A DNA stretch of 64,000 nucleotides, taken from positions 554,351 through 618,350 of the forward strand of contig NZ_MKQR01000026.1 in assembly GCF_001940455.1 (NCBI RefSeq), read 5' to 3'. Position numbers and translations under genes: made by a program. The notes beneath the pieces were generated by a model. It saw only the letters and a list, made by a program, of their open reading frames with translations, was not told the DNA's origin and did no database searches. This DNA is from Actinokineospora bangkokensis (lineage in GTDB: Bacteria; Actinomycetota; Actinomycetes; Mycobacteriales; Pseudonocardiaceae). Of the stretch, positions 7,994 through 16,262 are shown in pieces; the first letter of the stretch is position 1; each line of letters opens with the position of its first letter.

Positions 7994-9261
7994 CCCGCGT
8001 CCCCTTCCCGCTCGACCCGCCGCCCGGTGGCCGAGGACCGGCCCACGAGCAGCACCGACACCACCAGCGCGGCGCCCAGCGCCGCCGCGGCGACCGCCGT
8101 GGCGGTGGGCATGGCCACCACCGACAGCAGGACGCCGAACAGCACCGACGACAGCAGCCGCGCCAGGGCCTGGCCGGTCTGCACCACGGCCATCCCGCCC
8201 GCGCGCAGGTGCTCGGGCACCACCGCGCCCGCGTACGCCATGAGCACGCCGTCGGTGGCGGCGTAGAACAGCCCGTGCGCGGCCAGGGCCGCGGCCAGCA
8301 CGCCGTAACCGCCCCAGGGCAGCAGCAGCGCGGCGTAGACGCCCAGCAGCAGCACGTGCCCGCCGACGAACACCGGCCACCGGCCCACCCGGTCGGCCAG
8401 CCTGCCCACCGGGTAGGCCGCGAGCAGGAACACCAGTGCGGTGCCCAGCGGCAGCAGCGGCAGCACGTGGGTGGGCACCCCGAGGCTCTTCTGGGCGACG
8501 ACGAAGACGAACGCGTCGCTGATCGTGGCCAGCCCCAGCAGCGCCGCGGCGAGGGCGACGCGCCGGAACCGGGTGTCGCGCAGCAGCCCGAACGCCGACC
8601 GCAGCCGCACCTTCGGCAGCCCCGCGGGCAGCCTGCGCGGCTCGTTGGGCACGAACCCGGCCAGCACGATCAGCGCGATGAGACCGAAGCAGAAGCTGGT
8701 CACGAAGATCGGCCCGGAGTCGGTGCCCAGCGACGCCAGCAGCAGGAACGTCAGCAGCGGCCCGAACAGGGCGCCCACGGTGTCCATCGCCCGGTGCACG
8801 CCGAAGGCCCGGCCGAGCGCGTGCGGCGGGGTGGCCAGCGAGATCAGCGCGTCGCGCGGGGCCGTGCGCAGGCCCTTGCCCGCCCGGTCGAGCGCGAGCA
8901 CGCCGCCGATGGCCACACCCGACGACCCGGCCAGCGGGAAGACGAGCTTGGTGGCCGCCGACAGCGCGTACCCGGCGAAGGCGACCGCCTTGTGCCTGCC
9001 GAGCCGGTCGGCCAGGTAGCCGCCGACGAGCCGCAGCACGGTGGTGGCGCCGGTGTAGAGCCCGTCGAGCAGTCCGAACTGGACGTAGCCGAGCTGGAGC
9101 GTGTAGATCAGGTACAGCGGCAGGAACGCCGACACCATCTCCGCGGAGACGTCGGTCAGCAGGCTCACGGTCCCGAGGGCGAACACCACCCCGGGCACCC
9201 GGCCGGGCGCCGTGGGGCCGCCGCCGCCCTCGGGGGTGGCGCGCGCGGACGCCAGGTACAA
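7990..9261 (-). CDS. MFS transporter
   Basis: Twelve hydrophobic segments run from VPGVVFALGTVSLLTDVSAE to the C-terminal LGAALVVSVLLVG. The MFS signature between helices 2 and 3 is visible as GGYLADRLGRHKAV, and again between helices 8 and 9 as VGRLADRVGRWPVF. The frame is open to 9483, but its first 74 codons overlap the next gene. The TTG at 9259-9261 is chosen because GAGGAG lies about 7 nt upstream; the GTG of RVPGVV is an alternative. The protein is about 423 residues. The substrate is unknown; in this locus it may export a precursor or small molecule. Confidence 0.8.
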   Translation of the reverse strand: MYLASARATPEGGGGPTAPGRVPGVVFALGTVSLLTDVSAEMVSAFLPLYLIYTLQLGYVQFGLLDGLYTGATTVLRLVGGYLADRLGRHKAVAFAGYALSAATKLVFPLAGSSGVAIGGVLALDRAGKGLRTAPRDALISLATPPHALGRAFGVHRAMDTVGALFGPLLTFLLLASLGTDSGPIFVTSFCFGLIALIVLAGFVPNEPRRLPAGLPKVRLRSAFGLLRDTRFRRVALAAALLGLATISDAFVFVVAQKSLGVPTHVLPLLPLGTALVFLLAAYPVGRLADRVGRWPVFVGGHVLLLGVYAALLLPWGGYGVLAAALAAHGLFYAATDGVLMAYAGAVVPEHLRAGGMAVVQTGQALARLLSSVLFGVLLSVVAMPTATAVAAAALGAALVVSVLLVGRSSATGRRVEREGDAG

Positions 9262-9298
9262 CCGCTGCTCCTCACCGTCGCGGCGGGCCGACCCGCGG

Positions 9299-10435
9299 TC
9301 AGCCCACCAGCCCGCGGGCGATGCCCGCGACCTGCTCGGCGGCGCGGGCCCACGAGTAGTGGGCGCGCACCCCGGCCATGCCGCCCGCCACCCGGTCGAA
9401 GGCCGCGTCGTCGGCGCGCAACCGGGCGATGGCGGCGGCCAGCTCAGCCGGGTCATCGGAGTCGACGAGGTCGCCGTTACCACCGGTGACGACGATCTCG
9501 GGCATGGCGAAGGCCCGCCGCGCCACGCACGGCAGGCCCCGGGACAGGGCCTCGACCAGCGCGATCCCGAACCCCTCGAACCGCGACGGCATGACGAACA
9601 GGTCGTGCTCGTCGTACACCGCGGCCAGCTGGTCGACCGGCAGCCGACCCAGGAACGTCACCCCGGGTGGCGGCTCGCCCACCATCGGCCACTCCTTCGG
9701 GCCGACGACGGTCAGGGTGAAGGCGGGGTCCACCTCGGCCCGCAGCAGCGCCAGCGCCGCGACGACCTGCGGGCCGGACTTGGTGTTGAAGTCCTTGCCG
9801 ACGAGCAGCAACCGGGTGCGCGCGCCCTCCCGGCGGCGGCGCAGCACCTCGTCGGACACCGGCGCGCCCGCCCACCCCGCGGAGGCGCCCGGGTTCACCA
9901 CGTGGACCTTGTCCGCGTCCACACCGGACACGCGCACCAGGTGGTCGGCGAACCAGCGGCTCATCGCGAGCACCCCGGCGGCCTCGGCGTACACCCCGCG
10001 CTGGCGGTCGCGCAGCCGGACCAGGTCCGCCTCGCCCAGCGACGGGAAGTGGGTGAGCTTGCCGTCGGCGTCGCGGTGCTCGAAGAGGACGTCGTAGCTG
10101 AGGTCCTGGAGCACCAGGAACGGTCTGTCCACAACGGCCAGGTCCTGCACCTGGAGCACGACGTCGGCGCCGGAGGCGGCCACGTCCCTGCGCACCGCGG
10201 TGTCGAGGTAGCGCCGGGCGAGCCGGGAGTGCTTCCACATCGACACCCAGGCGCCGTCCACCCGCCGCGCGTGCACGGCCTTGAGGCCCACCCGGACCGG
10301 GTCGGGGAAGGACACGCCCGCGTCGACGACGCGCAGGTCGGATCGGTCGCGCAGGGCCTGCCGGAGGTTCCAGGGGGTGTAGGACCAGGTCTGCTCCGGC
10401 TGGGGGTCCCAGGCGCACGTGAAGCCCAGCAGCAC
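9299..10435 (-). CDS. Glycosyltransferase family 4
   Basis: The GT-B protein, about 378 residues, has the C-terminal donor site well preserved: RLLLVGKDFNTKSG, VTFLGRLPVDQLAAVYDEHD, and the EX7E motif in RFEGFGIALVEALSRGLPCV. The N-terminal acceptor domain is WDPQPEQTWSYTPWNLRQAL. The GTG at 10433-10435 starts the protein just before LLGFTCAWD. The upstream open frame (to 10885) is antisense to the chain-length gene and is rejected. It is divergent from that gene across a gap with another ACCCGAT-like motif. The sugar added is unknown. Confidence 0.83.
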   Translation of the reverse strand: MLLGFTCAWDPQPEQTWSYTPWNLRQALRDRSDLRVVDAGVSFPDPVRVGLKAVHARRVDGAWVSMWKHSRLARRYLDTAVRRDVAASGADVVLQVQDLAVVDRPFLVLQDLSYDVLFEHRDADGKLTHFPSLGEADLVRLRDRQRGVYAEAAGVLAMSRWFADHLVRVSGVDADKVHVVNPGASAGWAGAPVSDEVLRRRREGARTRLLLVGKDFNTKSGPQVVAALALLRAEVDPAFTLTVVGPKEWPMVGEPPPGVTFLGRLPVDQLAAVYDEHDLFVMPSRFEGFGIALVEALSRGLPCVARRAFAMPEIVVTGGNGDLVDSDDPAELAAAIARLRADDAAFDRVAGGMAGVRAHYSWARAAEQVAGIARGLVG

Positions 10436-10490
10436 GGCGTCACCATACTGGTGCTTGACGCACGGGTAGTAACGATTCCCTCGGACGAGC

Positions 10491-10508
10491 GACACACGAT
10501 CCGGAGGG
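10491..10508 (-). promoter_or_regulatory. ACCCGATCGTGT-like motif, copy 3 (weaker)
   Basis: The minus strand contains TCCGGATCGTGT, 10 of 12 matches to the core ACCCGATCGTGT. It lies in the divergent gap between a glycosyltransferase (start 10435) and the chain-length protein (start 10578), the same kind of position as copies 1 and 2. Confidence 0.3.
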
Positions 10509-10577
10509 GCACGCCGACCTGCGCTACGCGCCGCAGGGGCGGCACTCGGGATGGGCCTCTTGGATCGGGGACACGCG

Positions 10578-11651
10578 ATGGACTTCTGGAAGACGGTCGG
10601 CGTACTGCTCAAGCGGTGGCCGGTGGCGCTGGCGGTGTTCGGCATCACCCTCGGCATCGCCGGTGCGGCGTTCGCGGCGGTCCCCACCGAGTACGAGTCC
10701 AAGGGCCTGGTGATCCTCACCGTGCCCACCTCGGGCGCCACCGTCACCAACGACCCGGCCAAGCCCGCGGGCCAGGTCAACCCGCTGCTCGCCTTCGACG
10801 GCAGCCTCCAGGTGACCTCGCAGCTGCTGGTGCAGACGCTCAACGACCCGAAGATCGTCGAGCAGTTGGCTGGCCAGGGCGCCACCGCCGACTACCAGGC
10901 GGGCGACGGCTCGCTCGACGGCCCGTTCATCATGGTCATCGCCGACGGGACCTCCCCGGACGAGGCGCAGCGCACGGTGTCGCTGGCCTTCGACCGGGTG
11001 CGCGAGGAGCTGACCAAGCGCCAGACCGGCCTGGGCGCGCCCACCTCGACGTTCATCAACATGGAGAACGTGGTCGCGCCGACCCCGGCCGAGCCCAAGA
11101 TCGGCGGCAAGGTGCGGGCCGCGGGCGCCGCCTTCGCCCTCGGCGTCGCCGCGTCGCTGACCTCGGTGTACATGCTGGAGTCGCGCTCGCGGTCGCGGGC
11201 GCGGCGCGGGACCGGCAAGGCGGGCCGGGCGGTCGAGCGGGCCGAGGTCGTCGTCGAGCCGGAGCCCACCCGCGAGGAGGAGCCCGCCGCACCGGCGCCG
11301 TCCCCGCTGTCCACCGCCAAGCCGCTGCCGAGCGGGGCGGTGCTCTCCAGCGGGCCGGTGCCCGCGAAGCCGGTCAACGGCAAGCAGCCCGTCGCCGCGC
11401 GCAGCAGCGGCGGCCAGCACCCGGCCCAGCACTCCAACGGCGCCCAGCACGGCGGCGCCCGCACCCCCGGCTCGACCGGCGGGCACCCCCAACCGCAGCC
11501 GGGCGACCCGAACGCCACCCGCCGGATGACCCCGGTCAAGCCCCCGCAGGCCCCGCCGGGCAGTGGTCAGCCGGGCAGTGCTCAGCCGGGCGGCGGCCAG
11601 CAGGGCACGGGCAAGCCGCAGCCGGGCGCGCCGCGCAGGCCCGGCGCCTGA
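10578..11651 (+). CDS. Wzz-type chain-length determinant without tyrosine kinase domain
   Basis: A 357-residue polysaccharide co-polymerase. One membrane segment lies near residues 13-38 (WPVALAVFGITLGIAGAAFAAV) and a second near 180-200 (AAGAAFALGVAASLTSVYML), bracketing an external domain of about 140 residues, shorter than in many Wzz proteins. After the second segment comes a cytoplasmic tail of about 155 residues rich in Pro, Gly, Gln and Ser, with no Walker motifs or Tyr cluster, so it is not a BY-kinase fusion. The ATG at 10578 follows GGGGA. The polymerase gene starts 14 bp downstream, which fits joint control of polymer length. Confidence 0.78.
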   Translation: MDFWKTVGVLLKRWPVALAVFGITLGIAGAAFAAVPTEYESKGLVILTVPTSGATVTNDPAKPAGQVNPLLAFDGSLQVTSQLLVQTLNDPKIVEQLAGQGATADYQAGDGSLDGPFIMVIADGTSPDEAQRTVSLAFDRVREELTKRQTGLGAPTSTFINMENVVAPTPAEPKIGGKVRAAGAAFALGVAASLTSVYMLESRSRSRARRGTGKAGRAVERAEVVVEPEPTREEEPAAPAPSPLSTAKPLPSGAVLSSGPVPAKPVNGKQPVAARSSGGQHPAQHSNGAQHGGARTPGSTGGHPQPQPGDPNATRRMTPVKPPQAPPGSGQPGSAQPGGGQQGTGKPQPGAPRRPGA

Positions 11652-11665
11652 GACCCGGCCGTCCG

Positions 11666-13087
11666 GTGACGACCCCCCGCACGGACCTGCACGACCTCGC
11701 CGACGAGGGCAAGCGGGTCCGCACGCGCACCGACGCGGCCAGCCTCGTCTGCGCCTACCTCTGCTTCCTGGTGCTGGTGCCCGCCCGGCTGGTGATCGGC
11801 GGGCTGCCGCTGGACATCCGCCCCTCGCTGCTGCTCGGCCTGGGGCTGGGCCTGTGCTGGCTGTGCGCGCAGATGGTGGACAACCTGGGCATGGCCAAGG
11901 GGCGCAACCCGGCCCGCACGGCCATCTTCTGCTTCGCCGCCTCGCAGGTGGCCACCTACGGGTACGCGACCTGGAAGTACCTGCCCGCCGACGAGCTCAA
12001 GTCCGCCGACCTGAGCTTCGTGACGATCCTCGGGCTGCTGGTCGTCGGCCTGCTGGTGTGCGACGGCATCCGCACCATCGACCGGTTGGACAAGGTGCTC
12101 CAGTTCGTCGTGGTGGCCTGCGCGGTCATGGCCGCGATCGGGCTGTTCCAGTTCTTCACCGGGTTCGACCTGACCAAGTACATGGTCGTGCCGGGGCTGC
12201 GCGAGGTCGGGTCGGGCGAGGCGGTGCTGGAGCGGTCGATCTTCCGCCGCCCCTCGGGCACCGCGGGCCACCCCATCGAGTTCGGCGTGGTCTGCGCGTT
12301 CGCGGTGCCCTTCGCCGCCCACTACGCCTTCCGCGCCCAGGCGCTGGGGGTCAAGACCCGCAAGTGGTGGGTGATGCTGCTGGTGCTGGCCACCGGGGCC
12401 ACGGTGTCGCTGTCGCGCTCGGCGATCCTCGGGCTGCTGGTGGCGATGATCTTCCTGCTGCCCACCTGGCCCGCCAAGCGGGCGCTGCAGACCGTGGTCG
12501 CCGCCGCCGGGTTCCTGGTGGTGCTCCGGTTCTTCGTGCCGGGGCTGGTGGGCACGCTGGTCAGCCTGTTCAGCAACATCTCCAACGACCCCAGCATCCA
12601 GGGCCGCACCGACGACTACGCCACCACCTCGCAGACGATCGCGGAGAACCTGTGGCTGGGCAAGGGCTTCGGCACCTACCTGCCCTCCCGCTACGGGCCG
12701 CTGGACAACCAGTACCTCGGCACCATCGTGGAGAACGGGCTGATCGGGCTCGCCGCCCTGATCGCGCTGTTCCTGGCGGGCATGTGGGCCGCGGGCGCGG
12801 CCCGGCGCAGCACCACCGACCCGCACCTGCGCGACCTCGCGCAGACCATGCTGGCCTGCACCGCGATGCTCGGCGTCTCCAGCGTCACCTACGACACCTT
12901 CGCGTTCAAGATCGCCAGCGGGCTGATGTTCATCCTCATCGGCGCGGCCGGGGCGCTGCAGCGGATCCTGCGCGCGCACCGCCGGTCGTTCTCCGCGCCC
13001 ACCATGCGCATCAGCGCGAAGGCGCTGGCCGCGTGGGCGAGCCAGGGCATGGCCTCGGCCCGCGCGCACGCCAGGCACCCGCGGTGA
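11666..13087 (+). CDS. O-antigen polymerase/ligase family protein (Wzy-like)
   Basis: A 473-residue integral membrane protein with about eleven hydrophobic segments. The central external loop region ends in the Wzy_C/O-antigen ligase pattern: RPSGTAGHPIEFG, then SRSAILGLLVAM, then LWLGKGFGTYLPSRYGPLDNQYLGTIVENGLIGL. The last of these is typical of polymerases and ligases that act on undecaprenyl-linked repeat units at the outer face. The GTG start at 11666 follows the chain-length gene closely. In a window with Wzx and Wzz neighbours, polymerase is the best reading; ligase cannot be excluded. Confidence 0.85.
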   Translation: MTTPRTDLHDLADEGKRVRTRTDAASLVCAYLCFLVLVPARLVIGGLPLDIRPSLLLGLGLGLCWLCAQMVDNLGMAKGRNPARTAIFCFAASQVATYGYATWKYLPADELKSADLSFVTILGLLVVGLLVCDGIRTIDRLDKVLQFVVVACAVMAAIGLFQFFTGFDLTKYMVVPGLREVGSGEAVLERSIFRRPSGTAGHPIEFGVVCAFAVPFAAHYAFRAQALGVKTRKWWVMLLVLATGATVSLSRSAILGLLVAMIFLLPTWPAKRALQTVVAAAGFLVVLRFFVPGLVGTLVSLFSNISNDPSIQGRTDDYATTSQTIAENLWLGKGFGTYLPSRYGPLDNQYLGTIVENGLIGLAALIALFLAGMWAAGAARRSTTDPHLRDLAQTMLACTAMLGVSSVTYDTFAFKIASGLMFILIGAAGALQRILRAHRRSFSAPTMRISAKALAAWASQGMASARAHARHPR

Positions 13088-13095
13088 GCGGGCGG

Positions 13096-14115
13096 TCAGC
13101 GCTTGACCTCGCCCCCGCCCGCGAAGGTGTTGCCCGACCACTCCACCTGGCCCGCCACGTTGGCGGGGCCGTAGACGAACGACCGGGCGAAGACGTTGCC
13201 GCGAATGACCCGGTTGCCGCCGTTGGGGTCGAGGTAGATCGTGTAGTTGCCGCCGTCGAGCCAGTTGCCCTCGATGAGGATGTTCGACGGCGCGCCGCCC
13301 TCGCCGCCGATGAGGATGCAGGACGTCTGGTGGCGCGGGTTGGAGATGGTGTTGCCGCGGATGGTGATGTCGGAGCTGCCGGTGGACTGCACGCCGTCGT
13401 TGTGCGGCTCCCCGCCGTCCGCGCCGGTGTGTTCCAGGTCGTGGATCCAGGAGTTCTCCAGGACGCTGCCCTGCTCGGTGTGCACGCCGTCGTTGCAGCC
13501 GTGGACGTCCACGCGGGTGCTGCGGACGCGGTTGAAGCCGATGCCGTAGGCGCACCCCCGGCCGCCGTCGACCTCGACGTCGACGACCTTGAGGTCGGCG
13601 TACTTGTCGAGTTTGTAAATACCCCACGCGGCCGTCGTCTTGATCAGCGATCGCGAGATCGTCACGTTGTCGGCGGCCACCCGCACCGAGCACGGAATGG
13701 ATTTCCCGTCGATCACGGTGCCCGGTCGGTCGACGAGGAACTCGCCGTTGTCGCACCGCACGTCCTGGAGCTTGACCCCGGTGTGCCGGTAGCCGGTGTT
13801 GCCCGGACCCGGCTGCGCCGACGGCGGCGCGGCCCCGGGCTGCTGGGCGGGTGGCGCGGCCTGCGGGCGCCCGCCCACGGTGGCCGTCGCCGCCGAGGTC
13901 GCCAGGGGTGGCGCGCTGGTGGGGTCGATGGACGTGGGCGGGATGAGCGTCCCGGTGGGCTCGCCCGCCGAGGGCGTGGCGGGCGCCGGGAGGATGCTCG
14001 GACCGGGGTCCCCGCTGTCCCCGGCACCGCACGCGCCCAGGAGCAGCGCGGTCCCGGCGACAGCGGCGACCAGCGGCCCCCGACCCCGTCCGCGCCTATC
14101 TCGGACGTATCTCAT
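13096..14115 (-). CDS. Right-handed beta-helix lipoprotein
   Basis: A 339-residue exported protein. LVAAVAGTALLLGAC forms a lipoprotein signal with Cys29 as the probable lipidation site. A Pro/Thr/Ala-rich linker of about 80 residues follows. From residue 110 the repeating short-strand pattern (VTISRSLIKT, LKVVDVEVDG, ITIRGNTISN, ILIEGNWLDG, RVIRGNVFAR) is that of parallel beta-helix proteins such as pectate-lyase-like folds. These bind or cleave polysaccharides, but I see no assured catalytic set. It lies between the polymerase and flippase genes, so the surface polymer itself is a likely ligand. Confidence 0.8.
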   Translation of the reverse strand: MRYVRDRRGRGRGPLVAAVAGTALLLGACGAGDSGDPGPSILPAPATPSAGEPTGTLIPPTSIDPTSAPPLATSAATATVGGRPQAAPPAQQPGAAPPSAQPGPGNTGYRHTGVKLQDVRCDNGEFLVDRPGTVIDGKSIPCSVRVAADNVTISRSLIKTTAAWGIYKLDKYADLKVVDVEVDGGRGCAYGIGFNRVRSTRVDVHGCNDGVHTEQGSVLENSWIHDLEHTGADGGEPHNDGVQSTGSSDITIRGNTISNPRHQTSCILIGGEGGAPSNILIEGNWLDGGNYTIYLDPNGGNRVIRGNVFARSFVYGPANVAGQVEWSGNTFAGGGEVKR

Positions 14116-14252
14116 CCTGATAACCCCTCATCCCGACAGCGGCGTGGATCGCATTCCGGCGGGGTGCGCCCCGCCGATCACCAGCCGCCTTCTTACCCGA
14201 ACCGCGCCGCCCGGAAAACCCCGGCGGCACCCGACCCCAGCCCGGAGCACCG

Positions 14253-15701
14253 GTGACCGCTTCCGAACAGGCCCCGCCCAGCACCACCGCCGCCCCGCCC
14301 GGCGGCAAGGTGCGCAAGGCCCTGGTCCTGAGCTTCCTCAACACCGTCACGGGCAAGCTGGGCACGCTGCTCACCGGCATCCTGCTCGCCCGCATCCTCG
14401 CCCCGCAGGACTTCGGCGCGTTCGCTGTGGCCTTGGTCGCACTCAGCGCGGTGCTGGCCATCAACGAGCTGGGCGTGAGCCTGGCGCTGGTGCGGTGGCC
14501 GGGCGACCCGCGCGACATCGCCCCCACCGTCACCACGATCTCCCTGGTCAGCAGCGGACTGCTCTACGCGGCGTGCTTCTTCGGCGCCCCGGCGTTCAGC
14601 GCCGCCCTCGGCGCGCCGGAGGCGACCGGGGTGGTGCGGCTGCTGTGCCTGTCGGTGCTGATCGACGGCGCCACCGCGGCCTCGGCGCAGTTCGTCAACC
14701 GGGAGTTCCGCCAGGGCGTGCGGCTGGTGGTGGACCTGTCGAACCTGGCCCTGTCCACCGGCATCACCGTGGGCCTGGCGCTGGCGGACTTCGGGCCGTC
14801 GAGCCTGGCGTGGGGGCGGCTGGCGGGCAACGCGCTCTCGGCGCTGCTGCTGTTCCGGCTGGTGTCGCTGTGGCCGCGGCCGGGGTGGGACCGGGCGCAG
14901 GCGGGGCCGCTGCTGCGGTTCGGGCTGCCGCTGGCCGGGGCGTCGCTGCTGGTGTTCGCGATGCTCAACGTGGACTACATCGTGGTGGGCAACCTGCTCG
15001 GCGCGGTCGCCCTCGGGCTCTACCTCCAGGCGTTCAACCTGGCCAGCTGGCCGGTGAACATGTTCTCCACCGTGGTGCGCCGGGTGTCGCTGGCCGCGTT
15101 CTCCCGGGTGCAGGACGACCCGGCTGAGCGGGAGCTGGCGCTGCGCCGCTTCGCCCAGCTCCTCGCGCTCACCGCGCTGCCGGTGTCGGCGGTGCTGGGG
15201 CTGCTGGCGCTGCCGATCATCCGCACCCTCTACGGCGAGCAGTGGGTGGGGGCGGCGGTGGCGTTGCAGTTCCTCGCCGTGCTGGGCATGGCCAGGGTCG
15301 CCGGGGAGCTGGCCTACGACTACCTGGTGGCGCTGGGCCTGTCCGGCCGGACGCTGTGGATCCAGGGCCTGTGGACCGGTGCCCTGGTGGTGGCGCTGCC
15401 GATCGGCGCCCTGCTGGACGGGATCCGGGGGGTGGCCGCCGCGCACGCCCTGGTGGCGGTGCTGGTGGTGCTGCCGGCCTACGGGTTGGCCGTGCGCGGC
15501 ACGGGGGTGTCGCTGCGCGGGGTCCTCGCGGGGGTGCGCCGCCCGGTGCTCGGGTGCGCGGCGCTGTGCGCGGTGGTGGCGGGGGTCCGCCTGCTGCTCG
15601 GCCAGTCACTGCTGGAGCTGGTGCTGGCCGGGGCAGCGGGCGGCCTGGTCTACCTCGCGGTGGTGTTCCCGATGCTCAAGCTGCTCAAGGACCTCAGGTA
15701 G
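14253..15701 (+). CDS. Wzx-type oligosaccharide flippase (MVF/MOP superfamily)
   Basis: The 482-residue protein has 12-14 membrane segments. The first is FLNTVTGKLGTLLTGILLARILAPQDFGAFAVALV, with the AxxLxPxDFG pattern characteristic of polysaccharide exporters of the Wzx/TuaB/MurJ superfamily. The next helices include GLPLAGASLLVFAMLNVDYIVVG. It most likely flips the undecaprenyl-diphosphate-linked repeat unit to the outer face. GTG start. It is divergent from the beta-helix lipoprotein and ends 3 bp from the convergent acetyltransferase gene. Confidence 0.87.
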   Translation: MTASEQAPPSTTAAPPGGKVRKALVLSFLNTVTGKLGTLLTGILLARILAPQDFGAFAVALVALSAVLAINELGVSLALVRWPGDPRDIAPTVTTISLVSSGLLYAACFFGAPAFSAALGAPEATGVVRLLCLSVLIDGATAASAQFVNREFRQGVRLVVDLSNLALSTGITVGLALADFGPSSLAWGRLAGNALSALLLFRLVSLWPRPGWDRAQAGPLLRFGLPLAGASLLVFAMLNVDYIVVGNLLGAVALGLYLQAFNLASWPVNMFSTVVRRVSLAAFSRVQDDPAERELALRRFAQLLALTALPVSAVLGLLALPIIRTLYGEQWVGAAVALQFLAVLGMARVAGELAYDYLVALGLSGRTLWIQGLWTGALVVALPIGALLDGIRGVAAAHALVAVLVVLPAYGLAVRGTGVSLRGVLAGVRRPVLGCAALCAVVAGVRLLLGQSLLELVLAGAAGGLVYLAVVFPMLKLLKDLR

Positions 15702-15704
15702 GGC

Positions 15705-16262
15705 TCACCCGGCGCGCAGGCCGGGCCCGTCCTCGACGTGCCCGGTCCCGCAGGCGGTGCAGCGCAGGTCGTCGGGCAGGCGCTCACCGCACGCGCACAC
15801 CCACGCCTTGCGCACCGCCGGGTTGCCCGCGACGAACGCGTGCGCGGGCACGTCCCTGGTGACCACGGACCCCGCCGCGGCGAACGCGTGCTCCCCGATG
15901 ACGGTGCCGCAGACCACGACCGCGCCGGCGCCCAGGGTCGCGCCCCGGCGCACCAGGGTGCCCAACAGCGCCTCGGGGCCCTTCTTCACGTGCGCGCGCG
16001 GCCGCAGGTCGTTGGTGAACACCACGCCGGGCCCGAGGAACACCTCGTCCTCGCAGGTCACCCCGTCGAAGACGAGCACCCCGTTCTTCACCGTGACCCG
16101 GTCGCCGAGCACCGCGCCGCCCTCGACGAACGCGCCGTCGCAGATGTTGCAGTCCGCGCCCACCTTGGCCCCGGGCAGCACGTGCGCGAAGGCCCAGACC
16201 CGGGTCCCCTCGCCCACGTCCTCGCTCTCGCACAGGCCCCGCGGGTGCACGAACGGGCTCAC
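15705..16262 (-). CDS. Left-handed beta-helix sugar N-acetyltransferase (WbpD/WlbB-like)
   Basis: A 185-residue hexapeptide-repeat enzyme. The hexapeptides run through VGEGTRVWAFAHVLPGAKVG, DCNICDGAFVEG and LGDRVTVKNGVLVFDGV, followed by FTNDLRPRAH. The C-terminus has a four-cysteine zinc-ribbon-like end (CACG, then CTACG), as in WbpD/WlbB enzymes that acetylate the 3-amino group of UDP-diaminouronic acids. The start GTG at 16260-16262 overlaps the TGA of the aminotransferase by 4 bp, so the enzyme probably acetylates that aminotransferase's product. The exact sugar is inference. Confidence 0.82.
   Translation of the reverse strand: MSPFVHPRGLCESEDVGEGTRVWAFAHVLPGAKVGADCNICDGAFVEGGAVLGDRVTVKNGVLVFDGVTCEDEVFLGPGVVFTNDLRPRAHVKKGPEALLGTLVRRGATLGAGAVVVCGTVIGEHAFAAAGSVVTRDVPAHAFVAGNPAVRKAWVCACGERLPDDLRCTACGTGHVEDGPGLRAG

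Noticed and set aside
14193-15446. Long antisense open frame (417 codons) opposite the flippase gene
   Set aside because: Its translation is Gln/Arg/His-rich low complexity, as expected from the complement of high-GC codons; the flippase frame has the membrane pattern and family motifs.
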